The notes under the pieces: generated by a model
Told to the model about the DNA's origin: nothing
The model's input: the letters and a program-made list of their open reading frames with translations, nothing else
Databases searched by the model: none
Program-made: the position numbers and the translations under genes
Assembly (NCBI GenBank): GCA_018302185.1
Contig: JAGVZX010000064.1
Span: forward strand, 1 to 9,915
DNA length: 9,915 nt
Direction: 5' to 3'
DNA from: Candidatus Woesearchaeota archaeon
Lineage (GTDB): Archaea; Nanobdellota; Nanobdellia; Woesearchaeales; UBA10200
Part shown: positions 1 through 6,738 of the stretch, piece after piece
How the letters are laid out: the number at the start of each line of letters is the position of its first letter
How positions within the stretch are numbered: position 1 is the first letter of the stretch

Positions 1-970
1 TCCTTCCAAAATATGCCCCTACCGCAAATGCCTTTGTATTTTTCCAGTCCACATCATCAAAATTAAGCTTTATCGGCTGTAAAGGAATTTTTTTCATAGC
101 AAGATACCCATTTTTGATCAGCCAATCATTTAAGTTTATTCTTCCATCCATCTTTGCCATCCCATGGTCAGATGCAACGATAAACGTAATGTTATCATTA
201 TTAGAATTTTTCTCAAAATATCCTAAAAGCTTTCCGATATGCATATCTATAAACTTAAAATACCTTAATACTTCTTCCTTAAACTCATTATCTGCCTGAT
301 AATTGCGGTGAGTCTCATCAATATAGCTGAAGAATGTATGCAGTATCCTGTCTGTGCCGATTATCTCTGCTATGAACAGGTCCCATTCTTTTGTTTTCAA
401 AAGATGATAGATCAGTTTAAAATTCATGTCAGTCATCTTAAATATTCTCTCAAGAAGCTCGTGTTTCTCTATGGATTTGTATGATGCCAGTCCAACATCA
501 ACATCAAACATATACCTGTCTCCAAATAACTTCCTTATCTCTTCTTTGAATTCAGCAGGATAAGTGCACCTGTCATTAAATTCTGGCGTCAAAAAATCAG
601 AGACCATTATGCCATTGATCTTTTTGACTGGATATGTCAATGGCACATGAAGCGCAATTGTTTTCATATCTTTTTTTGCGATTATGTCCCATATCATCTC
701 GCATTTTACATCCCCAGAATTTATAAGCCTATTTTCTTTATATTCAAAGTTCACTCTTTTTGTATAGCTGTAGATTCCAAAATCGCTTGGGTCTTTGCCA
801 GAGCATAAGCTTGTCCATGCTGCTATAGTAGACGGAGGGATGCTTGTCATCAATGTTGCATAGCACCCATTTTCCATAAGCTTAGTTATGTTCGGCAGCT
901 GATCTTTCCATTTTTCAAATATAAGCTTAGAAGGAACGCCGTCCAAGCCTAGTACAAATACTTTTGCCAT
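1..970 (-). CDS. Type I phosphodiesterase / nucleotide pyrophosphatase-like protein, alkaline phosphatase superfamily (3' end outside window)
   Basis: The frame is open from an ATG at 970 to the window edge and gives the first 323 residues; the C-terminus is missing. Seen: a strand-Asp metal site VLGLDGVP (D10), the nucleophile region IPPSTIAAW with T48 in the catalytic position followed by SGKDPSDFGIYSY, GTDRILH (D207 and H211) and ASDHGM (D268, H269). This is the metal-ligand order of the type I phosphodiesterase/nucleotide pyrophosphatase branch (PF01663) of the alkaline phosphatase superfamily. Such enzymes use two metals, typically zinc, to cleave phosphodiesters or phosphoesters. The substrate cannot be read from sequence; in this glycan locus a phosphorylated sugar, lipid or nucleotide is plausible. 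No signal peptide or membrane segment is visible at the N-terminus, so it is probably cytoplasmic. It lies 83 nt downstream of the ribbon-helix-helix gene on the same strand and may be co-transcribed. It is a diverged paralogue of the 1492-2955 gene. Confidence 0.88.
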   Translation of the reverse strand, partial: MAKVFVLGLDGVPSKLIFEKWKDQLPNITKLMENGCYATLMTSIPPSTIAAWTSLCSGKDPSDFGIYSYTKRVNFEYKENRLINSGDVKCEMIWDIIAKKDMKTIALHVPLTYPVKKINGIMVSDFLTPEFNDRCTYPAEFKEEIRKLFGDRYMFDVDVGLASYKSIEKHELLERIFKMTDMNFKLIYHLLKTKEWDLFIAEIIGTDRILHTFFSYIDETHRNYQADNEFKEEVLRYFKFIDMHIGKLLGYFEKNSNNDNITFIVASDHGMAKMDGRINLNDWLIKNGYLAMKKIPLQPIKLNFDDVDWKNTKAFAVGAYFGR

Positions 971-989
971 TTTTTAATCAGATACATAT

Positions 990-1021
990 TATGAGATTTT
1001 AGATTTATGAGATTTATTGTT
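990..1021. repeat. Two tandem 16-bp units, possible operator
   Basis: TATGAGATTT occurs at 990-999 and again at 1006-1015, a perfect 10-bp repeat with a 16-bp period, in the gap between the ribbon-helix-helix gene and the phosphodiesterase it precedes. Ribbon-helix-helix proteins often bind tandem short half-sites, so this could be an operator upstream of the phosphodiesterase. The run is AT-rich and short, so chance is a real alternative. Confidence 0.3.
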
Positions 1022-1053
1022 TGCAGATATACGACTTGTAAGTTTAGTTTTAT

Positions 1054-1290
1054 CTAATCAAGATATCCTAAGCTCCTTAAGCGCTGTTTGACTTTTTTCT
1101 CGTCCTCTTCAGAGAATGCCTCTTTCTGCTCTTTATTTTCAGTTTCCTGTTCCATATTAGAAAGAACCTGACGCAGCACATATGTCACATAGCTTGAAAC
1201 ACTGTTAAAACCTGTGCCTTCACATCTTTTCTTGATCTTCTCTGCTAATGGCTTAGGTATTGATATTGTTGTTATGTTCGATTCGCTCAT
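1054..1290 (-). CDS. Small ribbon-helix-helix (CopG/MetJ-like) DNA-binding protein
   Basis: The 78-residue protein begins with a short hydrophilic lead, then a beta-strand TTISIP (residues 7-12), helix 1 PLAEKIKKRCEGTG (14-27) and helix 2 SVSSYVTYVLRQVL (30-43). This is the strand-helix-helix layout of a CopG-type regulator, which dimerises and inserts the paired strand into the major groove. After it comes a charged, Glu/Lys-rich linker and a conserved-looking tail ending KQRLRSLGYLD. Tails of the form RL..LGYL are, from memory, common at the C-termini of sulfatase/alkaline-phosphatase-superfamily proteins; finding one on a regulator beside two such enzymes is odd. Start choice is supported by GGTGA (minus strand) 4 nt before the ATG and a TATA box further upstream. 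It probably autoregulates or controls the flanking phosphodiesterase genes; that is inference. No toxin gene lies next to it, so an antitoxin role is not supported. Confidence 0.85.
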   Translation of the reverse strand: MSESNITTISIPKPLAEKIKKRCEGTGFNSVSSYVTYVLRQVLSNMEQETENKEQKEAFSEEDEKKVKQRLRSLGYLD

Positions 1291-1294
1291 CTTT

Positions 1295-1324
1295 TCACCT
1301 TCATGCTTACGTTCATATTTAAAT
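1295..1324 (-). promoter_or_regulatory. TATA box and Shine-Dalgarno of the ribbon-helix-helix gene
   Basis: On the minus strand ATTTAAATAT (plus 1315-1324) is a TATA-like box ending 24 nt before the ATG at 1290, and GGTGA (plus 1295-1299) lies 4 nt before it. GGTGA matches the archaeal anti-Shine-Dalgarno. This is the clearest ribosome site in the window; most other genes here look leaderless. Confidence 0.6.
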
Positions 1325-1363
1325 CTTAATTAGATGTAATGATATATAATTGAAAGTTATAGG

Positions 1364-1440
1364 ATATTTATAAAGATTGTGGTTATTCAGGCAATAATAC
1401 CCAATTATCTTAATTATTTAGGTGAAATATGCCAGATTAA
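1364..1440 (+). promoter_or_regulatory. Distal TATA box and GGTGA-led mini-ORF in the divergent intergenic region
   Basis: ATATTTATAAAG (1364-1375) is a good archaeal TATA box that would start a transcript near 1395. Downstream, GGTGA (1421-1425) precedes ATG CCA GAT TAA (1429-1440), a three-codon reading frame. Whether it is a leader peptide, a remnant, or chance is unknown. It would give the 1492 gene a second, longer transcript with a leader of about 95 nt. The rest of 1291-1491 is AT-rich and shows no other gene. Confidence 0.35.
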
Positions 1441-1455
1441 AGTTACTAATTAACT

Positions 1456-1470
1456 AAATATTTAAATAAG
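1456..1470 (+). promoter_or_regulatory. Proximal TATA box of the 1492 phosphodiesterase gene
   Basis: TATTTAAATA (1459-1468) is centred about 28 nt before the ATG at 1492. With the usual archaeal spacing, transcription would start within a few bases of the start codon, so the mRNA would be leaderless or nearly so; no Shine-Dalgarno is present before this ATG. Confidence 0.65.
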
Positions 1471-1491
1471 ACTTAGTGTAATGTAAAGCAT

Positions 1492-2955
1492 ATGGAAATA
1501 AAAAAAAAGTTGCTGCTGATGGTGATAGATGGCTCTACAATTGATATAATTAAGAATTTCAAAGAGAAGAAAAGAAGTATATTCTATAAATTTCTCACAG
1601 AGGGATCATCAGGTATTTTAAAGTCTACGATACCGTCCCAGACATTGCCTGCAGTTCCATGCTTATACACAGGAAAAAATCCTGCAAAGTTAGGCATATT
1701 TGCGCATACTGACGAGATTGGAAATGTGATTAACTCAAATCATCTAAAAAGCAAGACACTCTGGGAAATACTTGGAGAGCATGGATTATCATCATGCATA
1801 TTCAGCGCGCCTGTCACATTTCCGCCAAAGAAAATAAATGGGATATTAGTCTCAGATCTTAACTTGCCTGAAAATGCTGCATTTACATATCCAAAGGAAT
1901 TGCAAAAAGAGTATGATTTTCCAGTTGGGTTAAATGAGACAGAGAATGCTAAATCAATGAAGAATGAAGATTTTATAATACATATGAAAGAGAAGACTAA
2001 AAAGAAAATAGATATATTTAAAGATATTATAAAGAATGATGATTTTGATTTCTGCATGTATTACTTGATAGAAACAGACACAATACAGCACTTTGTCTGG
2101 CACAGGAAAGATCTTTTGTCAGAGTATTATGATTTGATTGATGGCTTCCTGAGAGAGATGTTGGAAAGATTTGAGAACATCCTCATCGTCTCAGACCACG
2201 GCTTTGATGATGCGCCGACACATAACTTCTACATCAATTCATGGCTTGAAAAAGAAAGATATCTTTTTATGGGAAAGATCAAGATGATAAACAGCATAAT
2301 AAAAAAGATATACAAGCTCTCAGAGTTTGTGCCTGATAAAATTTTAGTCAAGGTAAGAAATTTGCTGCGAAAAAATAATCCTGACCCTAGAAAGCTTATA
2401 CCTGGAGTAGATTGGAACAGGACAATCGCGTATGTTGACAAAAATTATGGTATTTGGATCGAAAAAGACAGATGTAATAGTGAGGGTAACAGTTATGAAA
2501 CAGTCCGTGAAGATATAATAATAAAACTCCTTAACTTAGAATTTGAGAACAACAAAGTGATAAAAAATGCGTATAAAAGGGAAGAGATTTACAATGGAGA
2601 ATTTATAGAAAATGTTCCGGATATCCTGATATTGCCAGAGAAGAGATTTAGTGTGATGATCCAGCTTGATTCCGGCATCCTAAGAAAAAAAACAAAAGCA
2701 GAAGCGTATAAAGGAAGCCATGACAGTGCAAGAGACGGGATTATATTAACGCTTGGAAATGCATTTAAAAAACAAGAGAGGATAAATGCTGACATAACAG
2801 ACATCACTCCTACTATACTAAGCCTGTATGGGATAGGCAAGGACAAAGAGATGGATGGTAATGTGATAAAAAGCATCCTCAAAGGTAAGATAAAGACAGA
2901 ACAGTATAAGGAAAACAGGATGCTGAGCAGCGCAATTAAAAATATAAAGTTTTAG
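1492..2955 (+). CDS. Type I phosphodiesterase / nucleotide pyrophosphatase family protein
   Basis: The 487-residue protein carries a full alkaline-phosphatase-superfamily metal site: LLLMVIDGS (D13), the nucleophile stretch IPSQTLPAVPCLYTGKNP with T51, ETDTIQH (D196 and H200), VSDHGF (D235, H236) and a late GSHD (H410), followed by ADITDITPTILSLYGI (434-448), the usual closing segment of these enzymes. Family role: hydrolysis of phosphodiester or phosphomonoester bonds using two metals. The long insert after SDHG (about 245-300) is Lys-rich with a hydrophobic helix and may be a substrate lid or membrane-contact region. No signal peptide is seen, so it is probably cytoplasmic. It is a paralogue of the 1-970 gene but is divergently transcribed, and it lacks the LGY tail. 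Its TAG stop at 2953-2955 abuts a duplicated ATGGCAAATA, suggesting the next gene once began immediately after it. The substrate is not identifiable. Confidence 0.92.
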   Translation: MEIKKKLLLMVIDGSTIDIIKNFKEKKRSIFYKFLTEGSSGILKSTIPSQTLPAVPCLYTGKNPAKLGIFAHTDEIGNVINSNHLKSKTLWEILGEHGLSSCIFSAPVTFPPKKINGILVSDLNLPENAAFTYPKELQKEYDFPVGLNETENAKSMKNEDFIIHMKEKTKKKIDIFKDIIKNDDFDFCMYYLIETDTIQHFVWHRKDLLSEYYDLIDGFLREMLERFENILIVSDHGFDDAPTHNFYINSWLEKERYLFMGKIKMINSIIKKIYKLSEFVPDKILVKVRNLLRKNNPDPRKLIPGVDWNRTIAYVDKNYGIWIEKDRCNSEGNSYETVREDIIIKLLNLEFENNKVIKNAYKREEIYNGEFIENVPDILILPEKRFSVMIQLDSGILRKKTKAEAYKGSHDSARDGIILTLGNAFKKQERINADITDITPTILSLYGIGKDKEMDGNVIKSILKGKIKTEQYKENRMLSSAIKNIKF

Positions 2956-2965
2956 ATGGCAAATA
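2956..2965. repeat. Direct repeat flanking element E1 (left copy; right copy 3146-3155)
   Basis: ATGGCAAATA is present immediately after the stop codon at 2955 and again at 3146-3155, where it forms the start of the PHP gene. The perfect 10-bp repeat brackets E1 and looks like a target-site duplication. Confidence 0.6.
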
Positions 2966-3145
2966 TGTACATTGCAGCTGCCTCCACGGCAAATTTAGTT
3001 GGCACAAATCCAAAAACTAAGCTAATGTTGCGACGGGCAAGAGAAACTAATTACCACTCAACTAACAAAGCACGTAATAATATCATCGATGTCAGTGCCA
3101 ACGGCGTGGAGGCAGCTGCTTCGTAAATTTTACTAGGTATATACT
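2966..3145 (+). mobile_element. Structured repeat element E1 (shortest family member)
   Basis: A 14-bp perfect stem closes the element: GCAGCTGCCTCCAC (2974-2987) with GTGGAGGCAGCTGC (3106-3119). Inside it GTTGGCAC (2998-3005) pairs with GTGCCAAC (3095-3102). The interior holds the family core CTAATGTTGCGACGGGCAA (3022-3040) and AGCACGTAATA. The second conserved box of E2 and E4 (TAGAGGAGGAGCAACTC) is absent; GTTG 3027-3030 could pair with CAAC 3059-3062 in its place. The right end reads TATATACT just before the direct repeat, like the ends of E2 and E4. It has no open reading frame. The strand is set by the core motif. It could be a mobile element, an RNA, or both. Confidence 0.6.
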
Positions 3146-3982
3146 ATGGCAAATAAAATATTCAAAGGGATCATGCATGTCCATTCTAGGTATTCTGGGG
3201 ATGCTGATTTTACAATAAAGCAGATAAAAGAGAAATTTCCTTATGATTTTATTTTATTTTCTGAGCATGATAAAGGGATGGATAAAAAAAGTTTTGATGA
3301 TTTTTTGAAAGACTGCAGAAAAAATACTTCAGAAAAATTTTTATGCGTTCCAGGGCTGGAGATCAGCAGAAGTAAAGCCCATATTTTATTATATGGCACA
3401 GAAAAGCTTTTTTGCGATAATGATAAAAATATAGAAGAATACTTCAGAAAAGAAAAGCTAAAAGGCTGCCTAGTTGTTCTGGCGCATCCTCATAAGATAG
3501 CAGTTTCCAGAAAAATTATAGGGATGTTAAATGGAGTTGAGGCATGGAATTTTGATTACAACGGTGCAAAGAATCTGCCATTGTACCAATTTAGGTTATT
3601 CAATAAATTCAAAAAGATAAATCATAAGCTGTCTGCATTTGCAGGGTATGACTTCCATAGAAATATAAAAAATGAGCAAATCATATATGTTGAGGCTGGG
3701 TCTCTTACAAAAAGAGATATACTCAGATCAATTAAACATGGCAGATTTTGGTATAAGATTGATGGATATAAGATTTTTCCAGATGGCACAGTGTATTATA
3801 AAGATAGGTCTCTAAATACATATCCGTTAAAAATATTATGGTTAATAGCTGTCTCCTCAGGCATAAAGCTCTTGCAAGGCATATTAAGAGCTGGTTCTAT
3901 GTCTTTGGACACACTTGGAATAAAAGGAAGTGGAAGAATTTTTCTTGCAAAAATTATAAAAAAGATATACGGAAAGATATAG
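3146..3982 (+). CDS. PHP-domain metal-dependent phosphoesterase
   Basis: The 278-residue protein has the complete PHP-domain ligand set: MHVHSRYSGD (H11, H13 and D18), FSEHD (E40, H41), GLEIS (E72), LAHPHK (H114, H116) and GYDFH (D169, H171). PHP proteins bind three metals in a distorted barrel and hydrolyse phosphoesters; the closest simple comparison is the stand-alone PHP phosphoesterases rather than polymerase or histidinol phosphatase fusions. Residues from about 225 onward form a hydrophobic to amphipathic tail (LKILWLIAVSSGIKLLQGIL), which may hold it at the membrane. Its ATGGC is the right copy of the repeat flanking E1; before insertion the start codon would have touched the stop of the preceding phosphodiesterase, so the two were probably one tight operon. 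Now only a weak AGGT 7 nt upstream, supplied by the element's end, could serve as ribosome site. The substrate is unknown. Confidence 0.87.
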   Translation: MANKIFKGIMHVHSRYSGDADFTIKQIKEKFPYDFILFSEHDKGMDKKSFDDFLKDCRKNTSEKFLCVPGLEISRSKAHILLYGTEKLFCDNDKNIEEYFRKEKLKGCLVVLAHPHKIAVSRKIIGMLNGVEAWNFDYNGAKNLPLYQFRLFNKFKKINHKLSAFAGYDFHRNIKNEQIIYVEAGSLTKRDILRSIKHGRFWYKIDGYKIFPDGTVYYKDRSLNTYPLKILWLIAVSSGIKLLQGILRAGSMSLDTLGIKGSGRIFLAKIIKKIYGKI

Positions 3983-4010
3983 CCAAAATGATACAAGCCG
4001 TGACATTAAC

Positions 4011-4020
4011 ATTTATATAC
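4011..4020 (+). promoter_or_regulatory. TATA box of the methyltransferase gene
   Basis: TTTATATA (4012-4019) is centred about 27 nt before the ATG at 4043, textbook archaeal spacing for a start site at the start codon. It lies in the 60-nt gap after the PHP gene, so the methyltransferase and the downstream glycosyltransferase can be expressed independently of the upstream genes. Confidence 0.72.
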
Positions 4021-4042
4021 AATAATGTATTTGCCATAGATT

Positions 4043-4723
4043 ATGGGAATCTATGACTTCAAGCTGGATAAGTACAGCAGCCATATGAAAATAATCAGCT
4101 TTCTTAATAAGATGGATTTAGGCAAAGAGTTAAACATCCTTGATGTTGGCTGCTCAAAAGGATTCATTGCAAGAAGTTTACAAAACTCAAAATACAGGTT
4201 TTATGGGATTGAGATAGATAAAGATGATATCATGTCTGCAAAAAAATACTATAAAGAAATTAGATCAATTAACTTAGATAATGAAAAGCCTGCTTACAAA
4301 GAAGGTTTTTTTGACATCATAATCCTAGCAGATATCATTGAGCATCTTAAGGATCCTGACAGCATCATTAGGCATTTTAAGAAATTCTTGAAAAAAGATG
4401 GAATCATGATAATATCAGTGCCAAATGTTGCAAATGCATATGTCAGGCTAAAGCTATTATTTGGGATGTTTGAATACGAAGAAAAAGGCATCATGGATAA
4501 AACACACTTAAGGTTTTTTACTTTAAATTCTATAAAGAGATTATGCAAAGAATCTGGCCTTAGAGCAATCAGCCTAGAATTTACCCCTATACCATTGCCC
4601 CTGGTAAATAAAATCTTTGAGAGCGGAAAGCCATTCCATTTTCTCCATGTATTAAATTATTATATGATGAGAGCACTGCCTAAACTTTTATGTTTTCAGG
4701 TGATTCTGTTCTGCAAGAAGTGA
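4043..4723 (+). CDS. Class I SAM-dependent methyltransferase
   Basis: The 226-residue protein has the Rossmann methyltransferase motifs in order: NILDVGCSKG (31-40, SAM-binding glycine loop), YGIEID (54-59, acidic residue for the ribose), FDIIILADIIEHLKDP (90-105, motif with the EHL signature) and LKKDGIMIISVPN (116-128). Downstream, DKTHLRFFT (152-160) is typical of the Methyltransf_11/23-like enzymes found in polysaccharide and glycolipid clusters. The target is most likely a sugar or lipid intermediate of the same locus, but nothing in the sequence fixes it. The start is supported by the promoter spacing (leaderless) and by DVGC lying at the usual distance. The stop at 4721-4723 is 5 nt before the chosen start of the glycosyltransferase, so the two form a unit. 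No membrane segment is convincing, though the last 25 residues are hydrophobic. Confidence 0.9.
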   Translation: MGIYDFKLDKYSSHMKIISFLNKMDLGKELNILDVGCSKGFIARSLQNSKYRFYGIEIDKDDIMSAKKYYKEIRSINLDNEKPAYKEGFFDIIILADIIEHLKDPDSIIRHFKKFLKKDGIMIISVPNVANAYVRLKLLFGMFEYEEKGIMDKTHLRFFTLNSIKRLCKESGLRAISLEFTPIPLPLVNKIFESGKPFHFLHVLNYYMMRALPKLLCFQVILFCKK

Positions 4724-4728
4724 AGAAT

Positions 4729-6477
4729 ATGACCAACTTTTCAATAGATAGAAGAATAAGAAAAATCCCAGATCACTTAAGAAAGATAGTTCTGAATAAT
4801 GGCTTCCTGTTATTTCTAGTATTTATCTTGGCATTTTTTTTAAGGACATACAAGCTGTATTCTGATTATTTATTTGAAGGAAATGATGCGCCGTTTTTTA
4901 TCCTATTTGCGATGGGTCTGACAAAATCTGAGAATATAATAGTTTTTCTAACGCAGATTTTGAATTACCAATGGGGAATTATGCAGCCATTATTTCTTCT
5001 TGTAAATATAACTATACTAAATCTATTTAAGATCAAATTTACAGAATACTCATTGACATTTGGCACTGCGCTATTAGGGAGTGTAGGAGTCTTTCTTATC
5101 TATAAGCTGACATCTTTGTTCAGGAAAAGGGCTGCGCTTATTGCTTCTTTATTTGTCGCGTTATTTACTTTGCACGTTGGCATGTCGAGAAATGTTATAG
5201 GAAGTGATCATGTGGCAGCAGATTTGATGATGGTGCTTATCATATCTCTTTTTTATGTGTATTGCATAAACGGAAAATATCCATGGCTGATCTCGATTCT
5301 CTTATCGGCTTACACATTATCTACTGGAACTTTTCTTGGCATTTATCCGCTTATCATATTTATCGCAATTGTTGCTAATATTAAAAACTTTAGATTTGAT
5401 GGAAGAGGCTTCATAAGGGTTTTTCTGAATTATAGGGTAATAGCTCTTCCTATCCTAACGTTGATTTTTCTTATCACAACATATGGACTATCTTCTTATC
5501 TTGGAGTTAAAGGCATCGGATACATAGGGCATATATTCAACAGGGCATCAGAGCCTGGATTCTACCTGTTTCAATTGTTAAGCTATTTTAGCGCAAACAC
5601 CGGTAAAATTTTTGCAATATACCTTTTATTTGGATTTTTATATGGATTAAAAAAGCTTTTGAGATTAGAGAAGGAGAGCATATTTACAGTATGGGCATTG
5701 ATATATCTGCTTCCATTTGCGTTCTTAGTATCTCCTGAAGTTACCGTGGTAAGAGGCTATCTGGGGAGAGGGACATTGCCGTTGATAATCCTGGCTTCTA
5801 TCATGACTGTTGATCTGCATGATTATCTTAATTCTGTGATGAGAAAATTATACTCAAGAATGATTACAACATGCATTATCCTGTTAGTCATGTCATCTGC
5901 ATTAGCAAATACAGTAAATGTCGTTTTCCAGACTGATAATGATACAGATAAATTTTACGGCAGCATGAGCATAAATACAGGTACAAAAACTGCAGGATAT
6001 TTTATAAGAGAAATAAGAGAGACGAGAATAGAGCCTGAGATCATATTCACTGATTTGGGAATTGAGGCAATGAGATATTACGCAGGAAACAGCGTTATAG
6101 GCGAGAAAAATGCTGCTGCTCAAGAAAAAGTTAATTTTTTCAGATTAAATAAAGAAAGAATAGATTACGTGATAATATCTGCAAAAAATATTCCTTATTT
6201 CCAGGAAGCATTGAATGGATTTTATGAATCTGCCCAAATTTACAGCAAAGAAAAGCATATATTATCAATATATTCAAAAAATAAACAAGATAGTGAAAAA
6301 CTTGAGACAGAGAAAGTTGACAGATTATTTGATGATAAGTATGGAAATCTTTATTCCATTAGATTAAATATTTTTGGGCAATTATTGGATGATCCAAAGT
6401 ATGAAGTCATGATAAATAAAGCCAAAAGTATACCTATTATAGGGTATGCATTTAAAGATGCCTGGCAGACATGGTAA
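4729..6477 (+). CDS. Multi-pass membrane glycosyltransferase, GT-C (PMT/ArnT-like)
   Basis: The chosen start gives 582 residues with about 12 hydrophobic helices between 23 and 396, then a soluble tail of about 185 residues. The first extracytoplasmic loop carries YLFEGNDAPFF (48-57), matching the conserved acidic loop of GT-C enzymes where an Asp (D53) acts as catalytic base or metal ligand; a second acidic motif is SRNVIGSDH (153-161). Such proteins transfer a sugar from a polyprenyl-phosphate carrier to lipid or protein on the outer face of the membrane. The C-terminal domain (YFIREIRETRIEPEIIFTD and on) resembles the soluble substrate-side domain of these enzymes. An upstream ATG at 4690 in the same frame would add 13 polar residues and overlap the methyltransferase by 34 nt; the 4729 start, 5 nt after that gene's stop, is preferred but not proven. 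A partner lipid-carrier loader (6739-7464) lies convergently next to it. Acceptor and sugar are unknown. Confidence 0.86.
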   Translation: MTNFSIDRRIRKIPDHLRKIVLNNGFLLFLVFILAFFLRTYKLYSDYLFEGNDAPFFILFAMGLTKSENIIVFLTQILNYQWGIMQPLFLLVNITILNLFKIKFTEYSLTFGTALLGSVGVFLIYKLTSLFRKRAALIASLFVALFTLHVGMSRNVIGSDHVAADLMMVLIISLFYVYCINGKYPWLISILLSAYTLSTGTFLGIYPLIIFIAIVANIKNFRFDGRGFIRVFLNYRVIALPILTLIFLITTYGLSSYLGVKGIGYIGHIFNRASEPGFYLFQLLSYFSANTGKIFAIYLLFGFLYGLKKLLRLEKESIFTVWALIYLLPFAFLVSPEVTVVRGYLGRGTLPLIILASIMTVDLHDYLNSVMRKLYSRMITTCIILLVMSSALANTVNVVFQTDNDTDKFYGSMSINTGTKTAGYFIREIRETRIEPEIIFTDLGIEAMRYYAGNSVIGEKNAAAQEKVNFFRLNKERIDYVIISAKNIPYFQEALNGFYESAQIYSKEKHILSIYSKNKQDSEKLETEKVDRLFDDKYGNLYSIRLNIFGQLLDDPKYEVMINKAKSIPIIGYAFKDAWQTW

Positions 6478-6480
6478 TAC

Positions 6481-6494
6481 TTCAGAAATTATAT
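6481..6494. repeat. Direct repeat flanking element E2 (left copy; right copy 6738-6751)
   Basis: TTCAGAAATTATAT at 6481-6494 recurs as TTCAGAAATCATAT at 6738-6751 (13 of 14 identical); AATAC also precedes both copies, with one extra A on the right. The right copy includes the stop codon of the minus-strand glycosyltransferase. It looks like a target-site duplication around E2. Confidence 0.6.
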
Positions 6495-6737
6495 TTATTT
6501 CAATAAAAGCTGTGGCGAGTGCCAATATTTGACGAACACAATTCCTACTAACTACACTAATGTTGCGACGGGCAAAACCATCAATATACACATGGCTCTG
6601 ATACAGCACGCAATACTTTCCAATTATCGCAATCATTAACTATGCGTAGAGGAGGAGCAACTCAATGACGATCTAAATCAGTGTTCGTCGGCAGTTGCCA
6701 TAGCTTGTAGAAATATTTTAATTAAATACTAAATACA
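6495..6737 (+). mobile_element. Structured repeat element E2
   Basis: The closing stem AAGCTGTGGC (6507-6516) pairs with GCCATAGCTT (6697-6706) with one G-U. TGCC (6520-6523) pairs with GGCA (6690-6693), and GACGAACAC (6531-6539) with GTGTTCGTC (6681-6689). The core CTAATGTTGCGACGGGCAA (6557-6575) and the box TAGAGGAGGAGCAACTC (6647-6663) are shared with E4; GTTGC (6562-6566) can pair with GCAAC (6657-6661). ACGCA (6608-6612) pairs with TGCGT (6643-6647). The right end is AT-rich and ends AAATAC. No open reading frame. It fills the gap between two convergent genes and could also act as a terminator for both; boundaries are uncertain by a few bases. Confidence 0.65.
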
Positions 6738-6738
6738 T

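Noticed and set aside
1054..1290. Antitoxin of a toxin-antitoxin pair
   Set aside because: The ribbon-helix-helix fold would fit, but neither neighbour is a toxin; both are large metal-dependent phosphodiesterases.
3838..4056. 72-codon plus-strand frame across the end of the PHP gene and the methyltransferase start
   Set aside because: It overlaps the PHP gene in another frame, contains the promoter of the methyltransferase, and has no recognisable domain or ribosome site.
4690..4728. Upstream ATG that would extend the GT-C protein by 13 residues
   Set aside because: It overlaps the methyltransferase by 34 nt; the ATG at 4729, 5 nt after that gene's stop, gives a more usual layout. Not ruled out.
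6495..6737. SRP RNA, RNase P RNA or rRNA fragment, suggested by GAGGAGGAGC
   Set aside because: The rest of the universally conserved motifs of these RNAs is absent, and the element occurs in several copies within 7 kb.
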